Shown: piece after piece, positions 31,845 to 42,117 of the stretch
How the letters are laid out: each line of letters starts with the position of its first letter
How positions within the stretch are numbered: the first letter of the stretch is position 1
Source: Bifidobacterium xylocopae
Lineage (GTDB): Bacteria; Actinomycetota; Actinomycetes; Actinomycetales; Bifidobacteriaceae
Direction: 5' to 3'
Length of the DNA stretch: 64,000 bases
Assembly: GCF_003315615.1 (NCBI RefSeq)
Contig: NZ_PDCH01000001.1
Location: 124,001 to 188,000, forward strand
The notes under the pieces: model-generated
What the model was told of the DNA's origin: nothing
Seen by the model: only the letters and a program-made list of their open reading frames with translations
Databases searched by the model: none
Program-made: the position numbers and the translations under genes

Positions 31845-34800
31845 ATGTCTTTCTTTGACTTATTCGGTGCCATGTTCGACCCCGATCAGGATCCACGTAA
31901 CCGGCGGCCGGGCCGTTCCGACGATGACCCGGTGATCATCGACGTCCAGGAGGACGGGCGAGCCGGCGCGCGGCCTTCGTCGGGTCCGGTGGGCGGGCGG
32001 CGGGGTCCCGGTGGTCCCCATGGTCCGCAGCTGCCCCGCCTGAACCGCCGTACCAACGGCATGCCCGGTATGAGCCGTGGGTCGAAGATGCTGCTTGCTG
32101 TGCTGGGGGCCCTCGTCCTCCTGCTGGTCCTGCTGTTCGCCACTTCCCGCTTTATCACCGATCTCATGTGGTACGGCCAACTGGGGGCCAGCCGGGTGGT
32201 GTGGACCCAGTTGGGTGTCAAATTCGGCCTGTGGCTGGCCTATGCCCTGATTCTCGCCCTGATCACACTGGCCTCGGCCACCCTTGCCATCCGTGCGAGG
32301 CCGGATTCACCTGACGGCTCAACGATTCGCATCAAGGGTGACGTAATCGAGATCGGTAACGGAGTTTCGTCCAAGGCCGCCCGCCGTATCGCGGGTGTGG
32401 TGTCCCTCGTGGTCGGTGTGGTCTTCGGCTCCCAGTTCAACGCCGACTGGACCAGGATCATCCTCCTGTTCAACCGCCAGTCCTTCGGGTCCAGGGATCC
32501 CCAGTTCGGCCTGGACAACGGGTTCTATGTCTTCACCCTGCCTGGCCTGAAGCTCCTCGCTTCGGCCTTCCTGCTGATTGTGGTCCTGGCCGGTCTTTTC
32601 TCCCTGATCACCCACTTCCTTATGGGCGGTGTCCGCCTGACCATGCCGGTGCATGGCCGGGGCATCGTGGAGATGACCCGACACGCGCGCCGGCAGCTGG
32701 CGGTCTGGCTGATCCTGGCCATGCTTGCCTGGGCCGGCAACATCGCCCTGGGTGTATTCGACCGGCTGACGGAGCAGGGGGATCAGGTGGCCGGGGCCGC
32801 CCGGATCACCGGTGCCTCCTACACTTCGGTCAATGCCAACATCCCCGTCACTTTCATCATGGCCGTCCTGGTCGCCCTGGTAGGTATAGTCCTGGGTGCC
32901 TGGTTGCTTACCGCCAAGACACTGGGGGAGGGCAGGCCTACGGCCGCCTCGGCTGGGGCTGCATTGAAGCAGTGGCGGCTGCCGGTCGCCGCCATAGGCG
33001 CCCTTGTGGTCGCGGCTGTTCTCCTTACCGGGGTGTGGCCCATGGTGGTGCAGCGGTTCCGGGTGAGTCCAAACGCCCAGGAGATGGAGTCCAAGTTCAT
33101 CCAGCGCAACATTTCCGCCACCTCCCAGGCCTATGGCCTCAAGGGTCTTAAGACCGAGCAGTACCAGGCCACCACGCAAGTGCGTTCCGGGGCTTTGGCA
33201 CAGGACGCAGACACCACCGCGCAGATCCGCCTACTGGACCCGCAGGTGGTTTCGCCCACCTTCCGCCAGCTCCAGCAGTCCAAGCAATACTATTCCTTCG
33301 AGGACACGCTGGCCGTTGACAAGTATGAGATAGACGGAGTCAGCCAGGACACGGTGATCGGTGCACGCGAGCTGGACCTGAACGGCAACGACAACCGCAA
33401 TTGGGTCAACGACCACACGGTCTTCACCCATGGTTACGGGGTCGTGGCCGCTTACGGCAACAAGGTCACTGCTGACGGGCAGCCGGAGTTCTTCGAGCAG
33501 GACATCCCCACCCATGGAAAGCTCACCGACCAGGAGCATTACGAGCCGCGGATATACTTCTCACCCAATGCCCCCGAGTACTCTATCGTTGGATCTGCCG
33601 ACGGCACCAAGACCAAGGGCTGGGAGTTCGATTATCCGACGGGTTCCAATGGGGCGACCAACACTTTCGTCGGCCATGGGGGCCCTTCGGTCGGTAATTT
33701 CCTGAGCCGTCTGCTCTATTCCATCCGTTTCGGATCCGATCAGATCCTTTTCTCGGACCGTGTGACACCCTCTTCGCAGATTCTCTATGATCGTTCCCCC
33801 AAGGAACGCGTGGCCAAGGTAGCCCCCTACCTGACGCTCGACGGCCGCGTCTATCCGGCTGTGGTGGACGGTCGGGTCAAGTGGATCGTCGACGGCTACA
33901 CCACATCGGATATGTACCCCTATTCCCAGAAGGTGGATCTCGGCCCAATCACCCAGGACAGCACGACGGTGACCTCCCAGGCCGTGAAGGGACTCGGATC
34001 CCAGTCCGCCAATTACATCCGCAATTCGGTCAAGGCTACGGTCGACGCCTATGACGGCTCGGTTGACCTGTACGCCTGGGATGCCCATGATCCAGTGCTG
34101 AAGGCCTGGCAGAAGGTGTTCCCTGGCCAATACAAGCCACTGAGTCGGATTTCGGGCGATCTGATGAGTCACATGCGTTACCCGGAGAGCCTCTTCAAGG
34201 TCCAGCGTCAGCTGCTCTCCCAGTATCATGTCGGTCAGGCGAACCAGTTCTTCTCTGGCGAGGATTTCTGGCAGACACCCGTCGACCCGACCGGGTCGGA
34301 CGCCGAGCAGAAGAGCGGCGTCAAGCAGCCGCCCTACTACCTGACCATGCAGACCCCGGGGACGGCCTCGCCGACCTTCTCGCTGACTTCGACCTACATC
34401 CCGGCCGGCACATCCACGCGCGAGATCCTCACCGGTTTCATGTCCGTCGACTCAGACGCGGGCAGGACCCCGGGCAAGATCGGGGCGGACTACGGTACCC
34501 TGCGGCTGTTGGAGTTGCCGAAGAACTCGAATGTGCCCGGTCCGGGCCAGGCCCAGAATAACTTCAACTCGGATGCGGCCATCTCCACAGAGCTGAACCT
34601 TCTTCAGTCGGGTTCCACCAAGGTCAAACGAGGCAATCTGCTGACCCTGCCTGTGGGCAATGGTCTGATATACGTCCAACCTGTCTATGTCCAATCCTCT
34701 GGCGCCACTTCCTTCCCCCTGCTCAAGCGCGTGTTGGTGGCCTTCGGTGACAAGGTCAGCTCTGCGCCCACCCTGGATGCCGCCTTGGACAAGACCTTCA

Positions 34801-35102
34801 AGGGGCATTCGGGCGCGTCGGCTGGCGATGCGGAGAACGCCGGCAAGACCGATCAAACGGCCGTCCCTGGCAGTGACGACGGAACCGAAGGCAGGCAGCC
34901 ATCCAAGCCGGGCACGGGGCAGGCGCCAGCGGCCCCGGGGGGTGATGGACATGCCCTCCAGCAATCCTTGTCCGACGCCGACCAGGCCATGAAGGACTCG
35001 GACTCCGCTCTGAGGAAGGGCGATTTCACCGCCTATGGGGAAGCCCAGAACCGCCTCAAGGAGGCCCTGAACAAGGCCTTGGAATCCCAGAAGAGGGGAT
35101 GA
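31845..35102 (+). CDS. UPF0182 family large membrane protein
   Basis: This 1085-residue protein is typical of the actinobacterial UPF0182 family. The N-terminus is acidic and proline-rich. About seven helices follow between residues 80 and 400 (for example KMLLAVLGALVLLLVLLF; KLLASAFLLIVVLAGLFSLI; PVAAIGALVVAAVLLTGVW). A large extracytoplasmic domain runs to about residue 980. Conserved landmarks such as YGQLGASRVVWTQLGVKF, YEPRIYFSPNAPEYSIVG and PGQYKPLSRISGDLMSHMRY fall where the family has them. A Gly/Ala/Pro-rich C-terminal tail is species-specific. The function is unknown. No strong ribosome site is seen before ATG 31845, so the mRNA may be near-leaderless. Confidence 0.93.
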   Translation: MSFFDLFGAMFDPDQDPRNRRPGRSDDDPVIIDVQEDGRAGARPSSGPVGGRRGPGGPHGPQLPRLNRRTNGMPGMSRGSKMLLAVLGALVLLLVLLFATSRFITDLMWYGQLGASRVVWTQLGVKFGLWLAYALILALITLASATLAIRARPDSPDGSTIRIKGDVIEIGNGVSSKAARRIAGVVSLVVGVVFGSQFNADWTRIILLFNRQSFGSRDPQFGLDNGFYVFTLPGLKLLASAFLLIVVLAGLFSLITHFLMGGVRLTMPVHGRGIVEMTRHARRQLAVWLILAMLAWAGNIALGVFDRLTEQGDQVAGAARITGASYTSVNANIPVTFIMAVLVALVGIVLGAWLLTAKTLGEGRPTAASAGAALKQWRLPVAAIGALVVAAVLLTGVWPMVVQRFRVSPNAQEMESKFIQRNISATSQAYGLKGLKTEQYQATTQVRSGALAQDADTTAQIRLLDPQVVSPTFRQLQQSKQYYSFEDTLAVDKYEIDGVSQDTVIGARELDLNGNDNRNWVNDHTVFTHGYGVVAAYGNKVTADGQPEFFEQDIPTHGKLTDQEHYEPRIYFSPNAPEYSIVGSADGTKTKGWEFDYPTGSNGATNTFVGHGGPSVGNFLSRLLYSIRFGSDQILFSDRVTPSSQILYDRSPKERVAKVAPYLTLDGRVYPAVVDGRVKWIVDGYTTSDMYPYSQKVDLGPITQDSTTVTSQAVKGLGSQSANYIRNSVKATVDAYDGSVDLYAWDAHDPVLKAWQKVFPGQYKPLSRISGDLMSHMRYPESLFKVQRQLLSQYHVGQANQFFSGEDFWQTPVDPTGSDAEQKSGVKQPPYYLTMQTPGTASPTFSLTSTYIPAGTSTREILTGFMSVDSDAGRTPGKIGADYGTLRLLELPKNSNVPGPGQAQNNFNSDAAISTELNLLQSGSTKVKRGNLLTLPVGNGLIYVQPVYVQSSGATSFPLLKRVLVAFGDKVSSAPTLDAALDKTFKGHSGASAGDAENAGKTDQTAVPGSDDGTEGRQPSKPGTGQAPAAPGGDGHALQQSLSDADQAMKDSDSALRKGDFTAYGEAQNRLKEALNKALESQKRG

Positions 35103-35180
35103 GGCGAATCTTCGGACCGGTCACCGGCGCTGTGTACAATGCTCAAGGTTCGTGGTTCCTCGGACGGGAAGTGGGCATGT

Positions 35181-35780
35181 ATGGCTTCGCAATTCTGGTT
35201 GGTGGCCGGTCTGGGCAACCCGGGCCCCAAGTACGAGGGGACCCGCCACAACATGGGCTTCATGTGTGCGGACCTGCTGGCGGAGCGTTGGTCCGTTTGC
35301 CTGTCCGACCACAAAGGGCTGGCGGAGCTGGGCAAAGGAGTCATGAGCCTGGATGGGCGGTCGGTCAAGTTCTTCCTCGCCAAGCCTGTGACATTCATGA
35401 ACGACTCGGGCGATGCCGTCTCATCGATCGCCTCATACTACGACATCGCTCCTGAGCGGATCGTCGTCATCCACGACGACATGGACCTTGATTTCGGGCG
35501 GATCAAGGTCAAGGCCGGCGGTTCGGCCGGCGGTCACAACGGCATCCGCTCCATAGACCGTTCCCTTGGTACGAATGCATATGCCCGGGTGCGTCTGGGG
35601 GTGGGGCACGCCCAGCGCGGTCCAGGCGCCCATGAGCGTACGGTCGACTGGGTTTTGGGTCGGTTTTCCCCCTCCCAGCGCAAGGAGCTCGACGAATTCC
35701 TGGCAGACGGCGCGGATGCCGTCGAAACCCTGATGGCGCGTGGCATGGCCCATGCCCAGGAGCGATTCAATGGCCGGTGA
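35181..35780 (+). CDS. pth: Peptidyl-tRNA hydrolase
   Basis: This 199-residue enzyme frees stalled peptidyl-tRNAs by cutting the peptide-tRNA ester. The N-terminus LVAGLGNPGPKYEGTRHNMG contains the catalytic His23 and neighbouring Asn. The middle has FLAKPVTFMNDSG and IVVIHDDMDLDFGRIKVK with the Asp. GGSAGGHNGIRSI is the family signature. ATG 35181 sits at the conserved start; a longer frame from 35139 reads the promoter region. A possible -10 box TACAAT is at 35135-35140. The end overlaps the mfd start by 11 bp, the usual pth-mfd pairing. Confidence 0.95.
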   Translation: MASQFWLVAGLGNPGPKYEGTRHNMGFMCADLLAERWSVCLSDHKGLAELGKGVMSLDGRSVKFFLAKPVTFMNDSGDAVSSIASYYDIAPERIVVIHDDMDLDFGRIKVKAGGSAGGHNGIRSIDRSLGTNAYARVRLGVGHAQRGPGAHERTVDWVLGRFSPSQRKELDEFLADGADAVETLMARGMAHAQERFNGR

Positions 35781-38700
35781 TTCCCTGGGGGCGTTGGCCG
35801 GTTCCCTGGCGCCTCTGCTCGATGTCCTAAGGATGGATCCGGCATTCGACCGGCTGTCCAAGGGTGGGTTGGACGATCCCGCTGGCCGTTTCGGGGGATT
35901 GGGCGTGCAGGCGCCGGCGGGAGTCCGCCCGGCTCTGGTCGCAGCCTTGGCCGCCGGCCAGGATGTGGTCGTGGTGGTGCCCTCCGGCCGGGACGCCGAA
36001 GAGATGGCGGCGTCGGTGCGTTCCTGGTATTCCGGCGATCCCAAGTCCGTCGCCCTGCTGCAGGCTTGGGAGACATTGCCGCATGAGCGCCTCTCACCCA
36101 GGGCCGATACAGTGGCCGGTCGGATGTCGGTCTTCCGCCGCTTGGCCCACCCGAAGGCCGATGACGAACTCTTCGGCCCCATACGCATACTGGTCATGCC
36201 CATACGTTCCCTGATCCAACCCGTGGTGCAGGGATTGGGTGAATTGGAACCACTCGTTTTCAGAACGGGTACCGAGCTTCCGCTGGACCAGGCGGTCACC
36301 CGCCTGCAGACCGCATCGTACGCCCGGACCGAGCTGGTCATGAACCGGGGCGAATACGCGGTGCGCGGCGGCATCGTGGATGTGTTCGTGCCGACCGCTG
36401 CACACCCGGTGCGCATCGAGTACTTCGGGGATACGGTCGACTCCATCCGCGCCTTCCATGCCTCCGACCAGCGCACATACGGTGATGATCTGGACCAGGT
36501 CTGGGCCACACCTTGCCGAGAGATCCAGCTGACCGACCAGGTGCGAGCACGGGCGGCCTCCCTCAAGGGGCGCATCCCCAATGCGGACGACATGTTGGAA
36601 TCGATTGCGCAGGGCATACCGGTGGAGGGGATGGAATCCCTGCTGCCGGCCTTGGTGGACCGTCTCACTCCGGTCTCATCCTTGCTGCCGGAGCAGTCGG
36701 CCGTTGTCCTGTCCGATCCGGAGCTTCTGCGGCGCTCGGCCCAGGACCTGGCGAAGACCGCCAATGAGTTCCTGGCCGCCTCCTGGCATGTGGCGGCCTC
36801 CGGTCAAGGGGCCGGTGCCCCGATTTCCTTCGACCAGGCGTCTTTCATCGACTACGACGAGGCCGTCTCCTCCCTGGACGGTGGTCGGCGGGATGTGCTT
36901 GCGTTCACCGATTTCAGCGTGGATGTGGGGCCGCAGCCGGATCTGGCACTGGATATCCAGGCGCCGGATCAATTCCGCGGCGACGAGGACAAGGCGCGCT
37001 CAGGCATAGAGGGTCTGCTGGCCGCAGGCGAGCGCGTGGTCGTGACGGCGGCCGGGCAGGGGACCCTGAACCGCCTCAAGCGGGCTGTGGAGGCCACCGG
37101 CGCCACAGGGGTGGACTACATCCGCTCCCTGGCAGCCGACGGGTTCGTGGATGGCAAGGCCCGTTTGGCCCTGCTGACCGAGCGTGACCTGACCGGCCGC
37201 TCTTCGGCGGTGAATGCCCCGAAGTCGGCCAAACGCAGGCGCAAGGCGATCGACCTCACCGAACTCAAACCTGGTGATTATGTGGTCCACGAGGCGCATG
37301 GCATCGGCCGTTTCCTGGGTATGCGCCAGCGGCAGGTAGGTCTCAAGGCCTCCAAAGGCACCCGTGAATACCTGGTCCTTGAATATGCCCCCTCCAAGCG
37401 GGGTGGGCCGGCCGACCGGCTCTTCGTGCCGGCAGACCAGCTGGACCAGGTCAGCAAGTACATCGGCTCGGAGGCCCCCAAACTCAACAAGTTGGGCGGT
37501 TCGGACTGGGCCCAGACCAAGGCGAAGGCCAGAAAACACGTCCACGAGATCGCCCAGGACCTGGTCAAGCTCTATTCGGCCCGTCAGCGCACGCGCGGAT
37601 TCGCTTTCAGCCCTGACACCCCTTGGCAGAGGGAACTGGAGGATGCCTTCCCCTACCAGGAGACGCCCGACCAGTTGACTGCGATCGACGAGGTCAAACG
37701 CGACATGGAGCGGCCGGTCCCCATGGATCGTTTGATCTGCGGGGATGTGGGCTTCGGTAAAACCGAGATCGCCATCCGAGCGGCCTTCAAGGCCGTGCAG
37801 GACGGCAAGCAGGTGGCGGTCCTGGTGCCCACGACCCTGCTGGTCCAGCAGCATTATCAGACCTTCACCGAGCGCTTCGAGGGTTTCCCGGTGCAGGTGG
37901 CCCAGCTCAGTCGCTTCCAGTCGGCAAAGGAGAACGCCGCTACCATGGCCGCACTGGCGGACGGGACAGTGGATGTGGTCATCGGCACCCATAAGTTGCT
38001 CAATCCCAAGGTTGGGTTCAAGGACCTGGGACTGATGATCATCGACGAGGAGCAGCGCTTCGGCGTGGAGGACAAGGAGACGCTCAAAGCCATCCGTACC
38101 AATGTGGATGTATTGTCCTTGTCCGCCACACCCATCCCGAGGACGCTGGAGATGGCGGTGACCGGCATCCGTGAGATGTCAACCCTGGCAACGCCTCCCG
38201 AGGACCGTCTCCCGGTGCTCACCTATGTGGGTGCCTATGAGGATGCACAGGTGACGGCGGCCATCCGGCGTGAACTTCTGCGCGGCGGCCAGGTCTTCTA
38301 CATCCATAATCGCGTGGAGGACATAGCCAAGGTCTCCGCTCGGGTCCATGAACTGGTCCCTGAGGCCAGGGTGGCGGTGGCCCATGGAAAGATGGGGGAG
38401 AAGCAGCTTGATTCGGTGATCCAGGACTTCTGGCACCGGGACGTCGACGTGCTGGTGTGTACCACGATTGTTGAGACGGGTCTGGATATCCCCAACGCCA
38501 ACACCCTGCTGGTGGATCGGGCCGACCGCTTCGGCCTCAGCCAGCTGCACCAACTGCGTGGCCGCGTAGGCCGGGGACGGGAGCGGGCTTACGCCTACTT
38601 CCTCTACGACCCTTCCAAGCCCATGACCCAGACCGCCCACGATCGGCTGGCCACCATCGCCCAGAACACGGCCCTGGGTTCGGGCTACGACGTGGCCATG

Positions 38701-39312
38701 AAGGATCTGGAATTGCGTGGCACCGGAAATCTCCTTGGGTCGGAACAGTCCGGGCACATCGAGGGTGTCGGATTTGACTTGTATGTGCGCATGGTCTCCC
38801 AGGCGGTGGAGGAGTACAAGGAGCCCGAACGCAAGGATTCTGTAGCCGTGACCATCGATCTGCCGGTCGAGGCGTCAATTCCGGTGGACTACATCGACTC
38901 GGACAAGTTGCGGCTGGAGGCTTATCGCAAGCTGGCCACCGCCAAGGACGAGCAGGACCTGCAGGATCTGTATGAGGAACTGTCCGACCGTTACGGTCCG
39001 CCTCCCGCCGAGTTCGAGACGCTCTTCGCCGTCGCCCGCCTGCGCTCCAAGGCAAGGGCCCTGGGTATCACGGAGGTCAACGGTCAGTCCTCGCGGGTGC
39101 GGGTCGGCAAGGTCGACATGCCGGACTCCCTCCAGACTCGTATCGCGCGCATCTACAAGGGTTCGCGCTACCACCCGGTCACGCGCATCCTCCAGGTACC
39201 CGCCCCCTTCGCCGGTGGTATGGGGGCCAGGCCCATGGATTCCATGGAGATCCTGTCCTGGACGGACCGTCTTCTGGACGACCTGGCCTGGAGGCACGGG
39301 GTGAAGGACTAA
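35770..39312 (+). CDS. mfd: Transcription-repair coupling factor
   Basis: This 1180-residue Mfd displaces RNA polymerase stalled at DNA lesions and recruits UvrA. The N-terminal UvrB-like region (residues 1-400) includes EYAVRGGIVDVFVP and VRIEYFGDTVDSIRAF. The RNA polymerase-interacting domain is near 490-570 (LKPGDYVVHEAHGIGRFLGM). The RecG-like helicase core has Walker A CGDVGFGKTEIAIRAA (about 657), IIDEEQRFGVEDKE (about 757), VLSLSATPIPRTLEMA and QLHQLRGRVGRGRERAY. A C-terminal TRCF domain closes it. The order and length match the family. The start lies within pth with AGGAG upstream, so translation is coupled. Confidence 0.97.
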   Translation: MAGDSLGALAGSLAPLLDVLRMDPAFDRLSKGGLDDPAGRFGGLGVQAPAGVRPALVAALAAGQDVVVVVPSGRDAEEMAASVRSWYSGDPKSVALLQAWETLPHERLSPRADTVAGRMSVFRRLAHPKADDELFGPIRILVMPIRSLIQPVVQGLGELEPLVFRTGTELPLDQAVTRLQTASYARTELVMNRGEYAVRGGIVDVFVPTAAHPVRIEYFGDTVDSIRAFHASDQRTYGDDLDQVWATPCREIQLTDQVRARAASLKGRIPNADDMLESIAQGIPVEGMESLLPALVDRLTPVSSLLPEQSAVVLSDPELLRRSAQDLAKTANEFLAASWHVAASGQGAGAPISFDQASFIDYDEAVSSLDGGRRDVLAFTDFSVDVGPQPDLALDIQAPDQFRGDEDKARSGIEGLLAAGERVVVTAAGQGTLNRLKRAVEATGATGVDYIRSLAADGFVDGKARLALLTERDLTGRSSAVNAPKSAKRRRKAIDLTELKPGDYVVHEAHGIGRFLGMRQRQVGLKASKGTREYLVLEYAPSKRGGPADRLFVPADQLDQVSKYIGSEAPKLNKLGGSDWAQTKAKARKHVHEIAQDLVKLYSARQRTRGFAFSPDTPWQRELEDAFPYQETPDQLTAIDEVKRDMERPVPMDRLICGDVGFGKTEIAIRAAFKAVQDGKQVAVLVPTTLLVQQHYQTFTERFEGFPVQVAQLSRFQSAKENAATMAALADGTVDVVIGTHKLLNPKVGFKDLGLMIIDEEQRFGVEDKETLKAIRTNVDVLSLSATPIPRTLEMAVTGIREMSTLATPPEDRLPVLTYVGAYEDAQVTAAIRRELLRGGQVFYIHNRVEDIAKVSARVHELVPEARVAVAHGKMGEKQLDSVIQDFWHRDVDVLVCTTIVETGLDIPNANTLLVDRADRFGLSQLHQLRGRVGRGRERAYAYFLYDPSKPMTQTAHDRLATIAQNTALGSGYDVAMKDLELRGTGNLLGSEQSGHIEGVGFDLYVRMVSQAVEEYKEPERKDSVAVTIDLPVEASIPVDYIDSDKLRLEAYRKLATAKDEQDLQDLYEELSDRYGPPPAEFETLFAVARLRSKARALGITEVNGQSSRVRVGKVDMPDSLQTRIARIYKGSRYHPVTRILQVPAPFAGGMGARPMDSMEILSWTDRLLDDLAWRHGVKD

Positions 39313-39325
39313 GTGGCAATTGGAC

Positions 39326-39339
39326 TGTGAGCGCTCACA
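39326..39339. promoter_or_regulatory. LacI-family operator-type palindrome before enolase
   Basis: TGTGAGCGCTCACA is a perfect 14-bp palindrome, 82 bp before the eno start and 14 bp after the mfd stop. It directly abuts TTGGAC (39320-39325), a possible -35 box. The sequence fits LacI/GalR-family dimers. As I recall, a bifidobacterial LacI-type global regulator (AraQ) is proposed to control central carbohydrate genes through such a site; the match here is an inference. Confidence 0.7.
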
Positions 39340-39411
39340 ATGAATTGGTTCCCATCGTCCATAAAAGGCACTAGTCTGGAAATGACAGCACAACACGAGT
39401 GGTAACCGTAA

Positions 39412-40716
<1,305 letters not shown>

Positions 40717-40731
40717 TCTCACGCTGAGCGT

Positions 40732-40772
40732 CGCCGTCCCCGGCCGGGAATGCCCCGACCGGGGAAACGGCG
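40732..40772 (+). terminator. First hairpin after enolase
   Basis: A long hairpin has an outer stem CGCCG/CGGCG and an inner stem CCCCGG.CGG/CCG.CCGGGG with one mismatch, beginning 16 bp after the eno stop. No T-tract follows directly; it is the first of two tandem terminator-like stems. Confidence 0.65.
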
Positions 40773-40782
40773 TTCGGTTCCG

Positions 40783-40819
40783 CCCGTGGCAAGTCGCGTC
40801 GGCTGCCACGGGTATTTTT
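40783..40819 (+). terminator. Rho-independent terminator of enolase, also overlapping the ftsB promoter region
   Basis: A perfect 9-bp stem (CCCGTGGCA 40783-40791 / TGCCACGGG 40804-40812) is followed by TATTTTT (40813-40819). It ends six bases before the ftsB ATG, so TATTTT may also serve as a -10 box for leaderless ftsB transcription. Confidence 0.82.
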
Positions 40820-40825
40820 GTAGCT

Positions 40826-41386
40826 ATGACCAGAGCAAGTCTTCCGGGAGCCAAACGCGCCACGGTCCCGAGTAACGGGGCGAACCCGAAGCGGCGCAAG
40901 CAGGGTGCGGTCTCCTTGTGCGTCTGCCTGATCATCGTCTTCATCGGTGCCGTACAGCTCGTCTCAACCTTCCATACATACGCCCTGAGTCTTTCCGAGC
41001 TCAATGGGCTCAAAAACCAGCAGGCGGCCCTGGTCGAGCAGAAAAGCCAACTGGAAAACGACATCGCTCGGTGGAACGACCAGGCCTATGTCACCGCCCA
41101 GGCCCGGGACAGGCTGGGTTTCGTCTTTCCGGGCGAACAGGCCATACGGGTACTCAACCCCGAATCGGTGACCGGAGGCCGGGCACCATCGGCCAGGCGA
41201 ACGAAACCGGTTGAGCGGACACAGGCCCGTGCCCCGCTGCCCTGGTACCGGGAACTGGCATACTCTCTGGGCAAAGCGGATACGCCGACGACGCCACAGG
41301 CCAAGGGCAGGTCCGGGATGGGCTCGGGTGATGGGGGCCATGTGCAGGGTAGGACCGATTCTAACGGACAAGGGAGCGGACTGTGA
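40826..41386 (+). CDS. ftsB: FtsB/DivIC-family septum formation initiator
   Basis: This 186-residue divisome protein is of bitopic type. It has a basic cytoplasmic N-terminus (about 27 residues), one membrane helix (VSLCVCLIIVFIGAVQLVS) and a coiled coil (SELNGLKNQQAALVEQ through NDIARW). A globular end with ARDRLGFVFPGEQAIRVLNP is the DivIC hallmark, and a Pro/Ser/Gly tail follows. It links FtsL and FtsQ/DivIB at the division site. No ribosome site is visible before ATG 40826 because the eno terminator ends six bases upstream, so the mRNA is probably leaderless. The stop overlaps the DUF501 start (GTGA). The order eno-ftsB-DUF501-ppx is conserved in actinobacteria. Confidence 0.9.
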   Translation: MTRASLPGAKRATVPSNGANPKRRKQGAVSLCVCLIIVFIGAVQLVSTFHTYALSLSELNGLKNQQAALVEQKSQLENDIARWNDQAYVTAQARDRLGFVFPGEQAIRVLNPESVTGGRAPSARRTKPVERTQARAPLPWYRELAYSLGKADTPTTPQAKGRSGMGSGDGGHVQGRTDSNGQGSGL

Positions 41387-42021
41387 CCGTGAATGCAGCG
41401 ACCGTGAATGCAGCGGATGATGGTATGGAGGAAACTGCTGTGGGAGCCGGGACCATCATTGGCCTGGCCGATGCTGTCATGGGCCGTCGGGCCAGCGCCG
41501 ACGAGGTGGCGGTGGTCGAAGGACAGTTGGGCCGCTACCCGCGAGGCATCGTCGCTGTCGGTGCCCGTTGTGTCTGCGGGAATCCCCTTGCCGTTGTCAC
41601 ACGTCCCCTGCTGCCGGGGGGTACACCGTTCCCGACCACTTGCTATCTGACCGCACCGGAGGCCGTGAAGACTATTTCCCAGCTTGAGGCGGATGGGAGA
41701 ATGGCCGACTGGAATGCTCGACTGGCCACGGATGCCGATTTGCGTGCTGCGTATCGGCGCGCCCATCAGACCTATCTGGCCTTCCGCTCGGCCCTGGCCG
41801 AACGTCTGGGCGACGATGAGAGCCATATCGAAGGCATTTCGGCCGGCGGTATGCCGGTCAGGGTCAAGTGCCTGCATGCGCTCACCGCCCAATCGCTCGT
41901 CATGGGTCCAGGCGTCAACCCCATCGGTGACCGGGCTCTTGAAGAGGTCCGGAACCGGTTCGACCCCGCTGTCTGTCGTTGTGCGCAACCCTGGGGGTCG
42001 GTCCGGATCATGCAGGGTTGA
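41383..42021 (+). CDS. DUF501 domain protein
   Basis: This protein of about 212 residues has a GTG start overlapping ftsB by four bases. DUF501 features are LGRYPRGIVAVGARCVCGNP (CxC), PLLPGGTPFPTTCYLTAP, KTISQLEADGRMADWNARL, RVKCLHALTAQSLVMGPG and the end CRCAQPWG. The function is unknown, but the family is restricted to bacteria that keep it between ftsB and ppx, so a link to division or phosphate metabolism is only suggested. The first 24 residues contain a duplicated TVNAA from a 15-bp tandem repeat, so the real start could also be the ATG at 41425. Confidence 0.87.
   Translation: MTVNAATVNAADDGMEETAVGAGTIIGLADAVMGRRASADEVAVVEGQLGRYPRGIVAVGARCVCGNPLAVVTRPLLPGGTPFPTTCYLTAPEAVKTISQLEADGRMADWNARLATDADLRAAYRRAHQTYLAFRSALAERLGDDESHIEGISAGGMPVRVKCLHALTAQSLVMGPGVNPIGDRALEEVRNRFDPAVCRCAQPWGSVRIMQG
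41386..41415 (+). repeat. 15-bp tandem duplication at the DUF501 start
   Basis: ACCGTGAATGCAGCG occurs twice in perfect tandem (41386-41400 and 41401-41415), encoding TVNAA twice. It also duplicates an in-register GTG, which makes the true start uncertain. Confidence 0.9.
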
Positions 42022-42117
42022 GTCGCTCCGATTGTCATACAACAGGTGCTGGTATGCGGTGCCGCCGTCGGTGGGGCGTAATGGAGGATATGCGGACAAG
42101 GGATAGGGGTGCATGAC

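Noticed and set aside
35433-36764. Open frame of 443 codons on the minus strand across pth and mfd
   Set aside because: Antisense to two conserved overlapping genes; Ser/Arg/Pro-rich composition typical of shadow frames.
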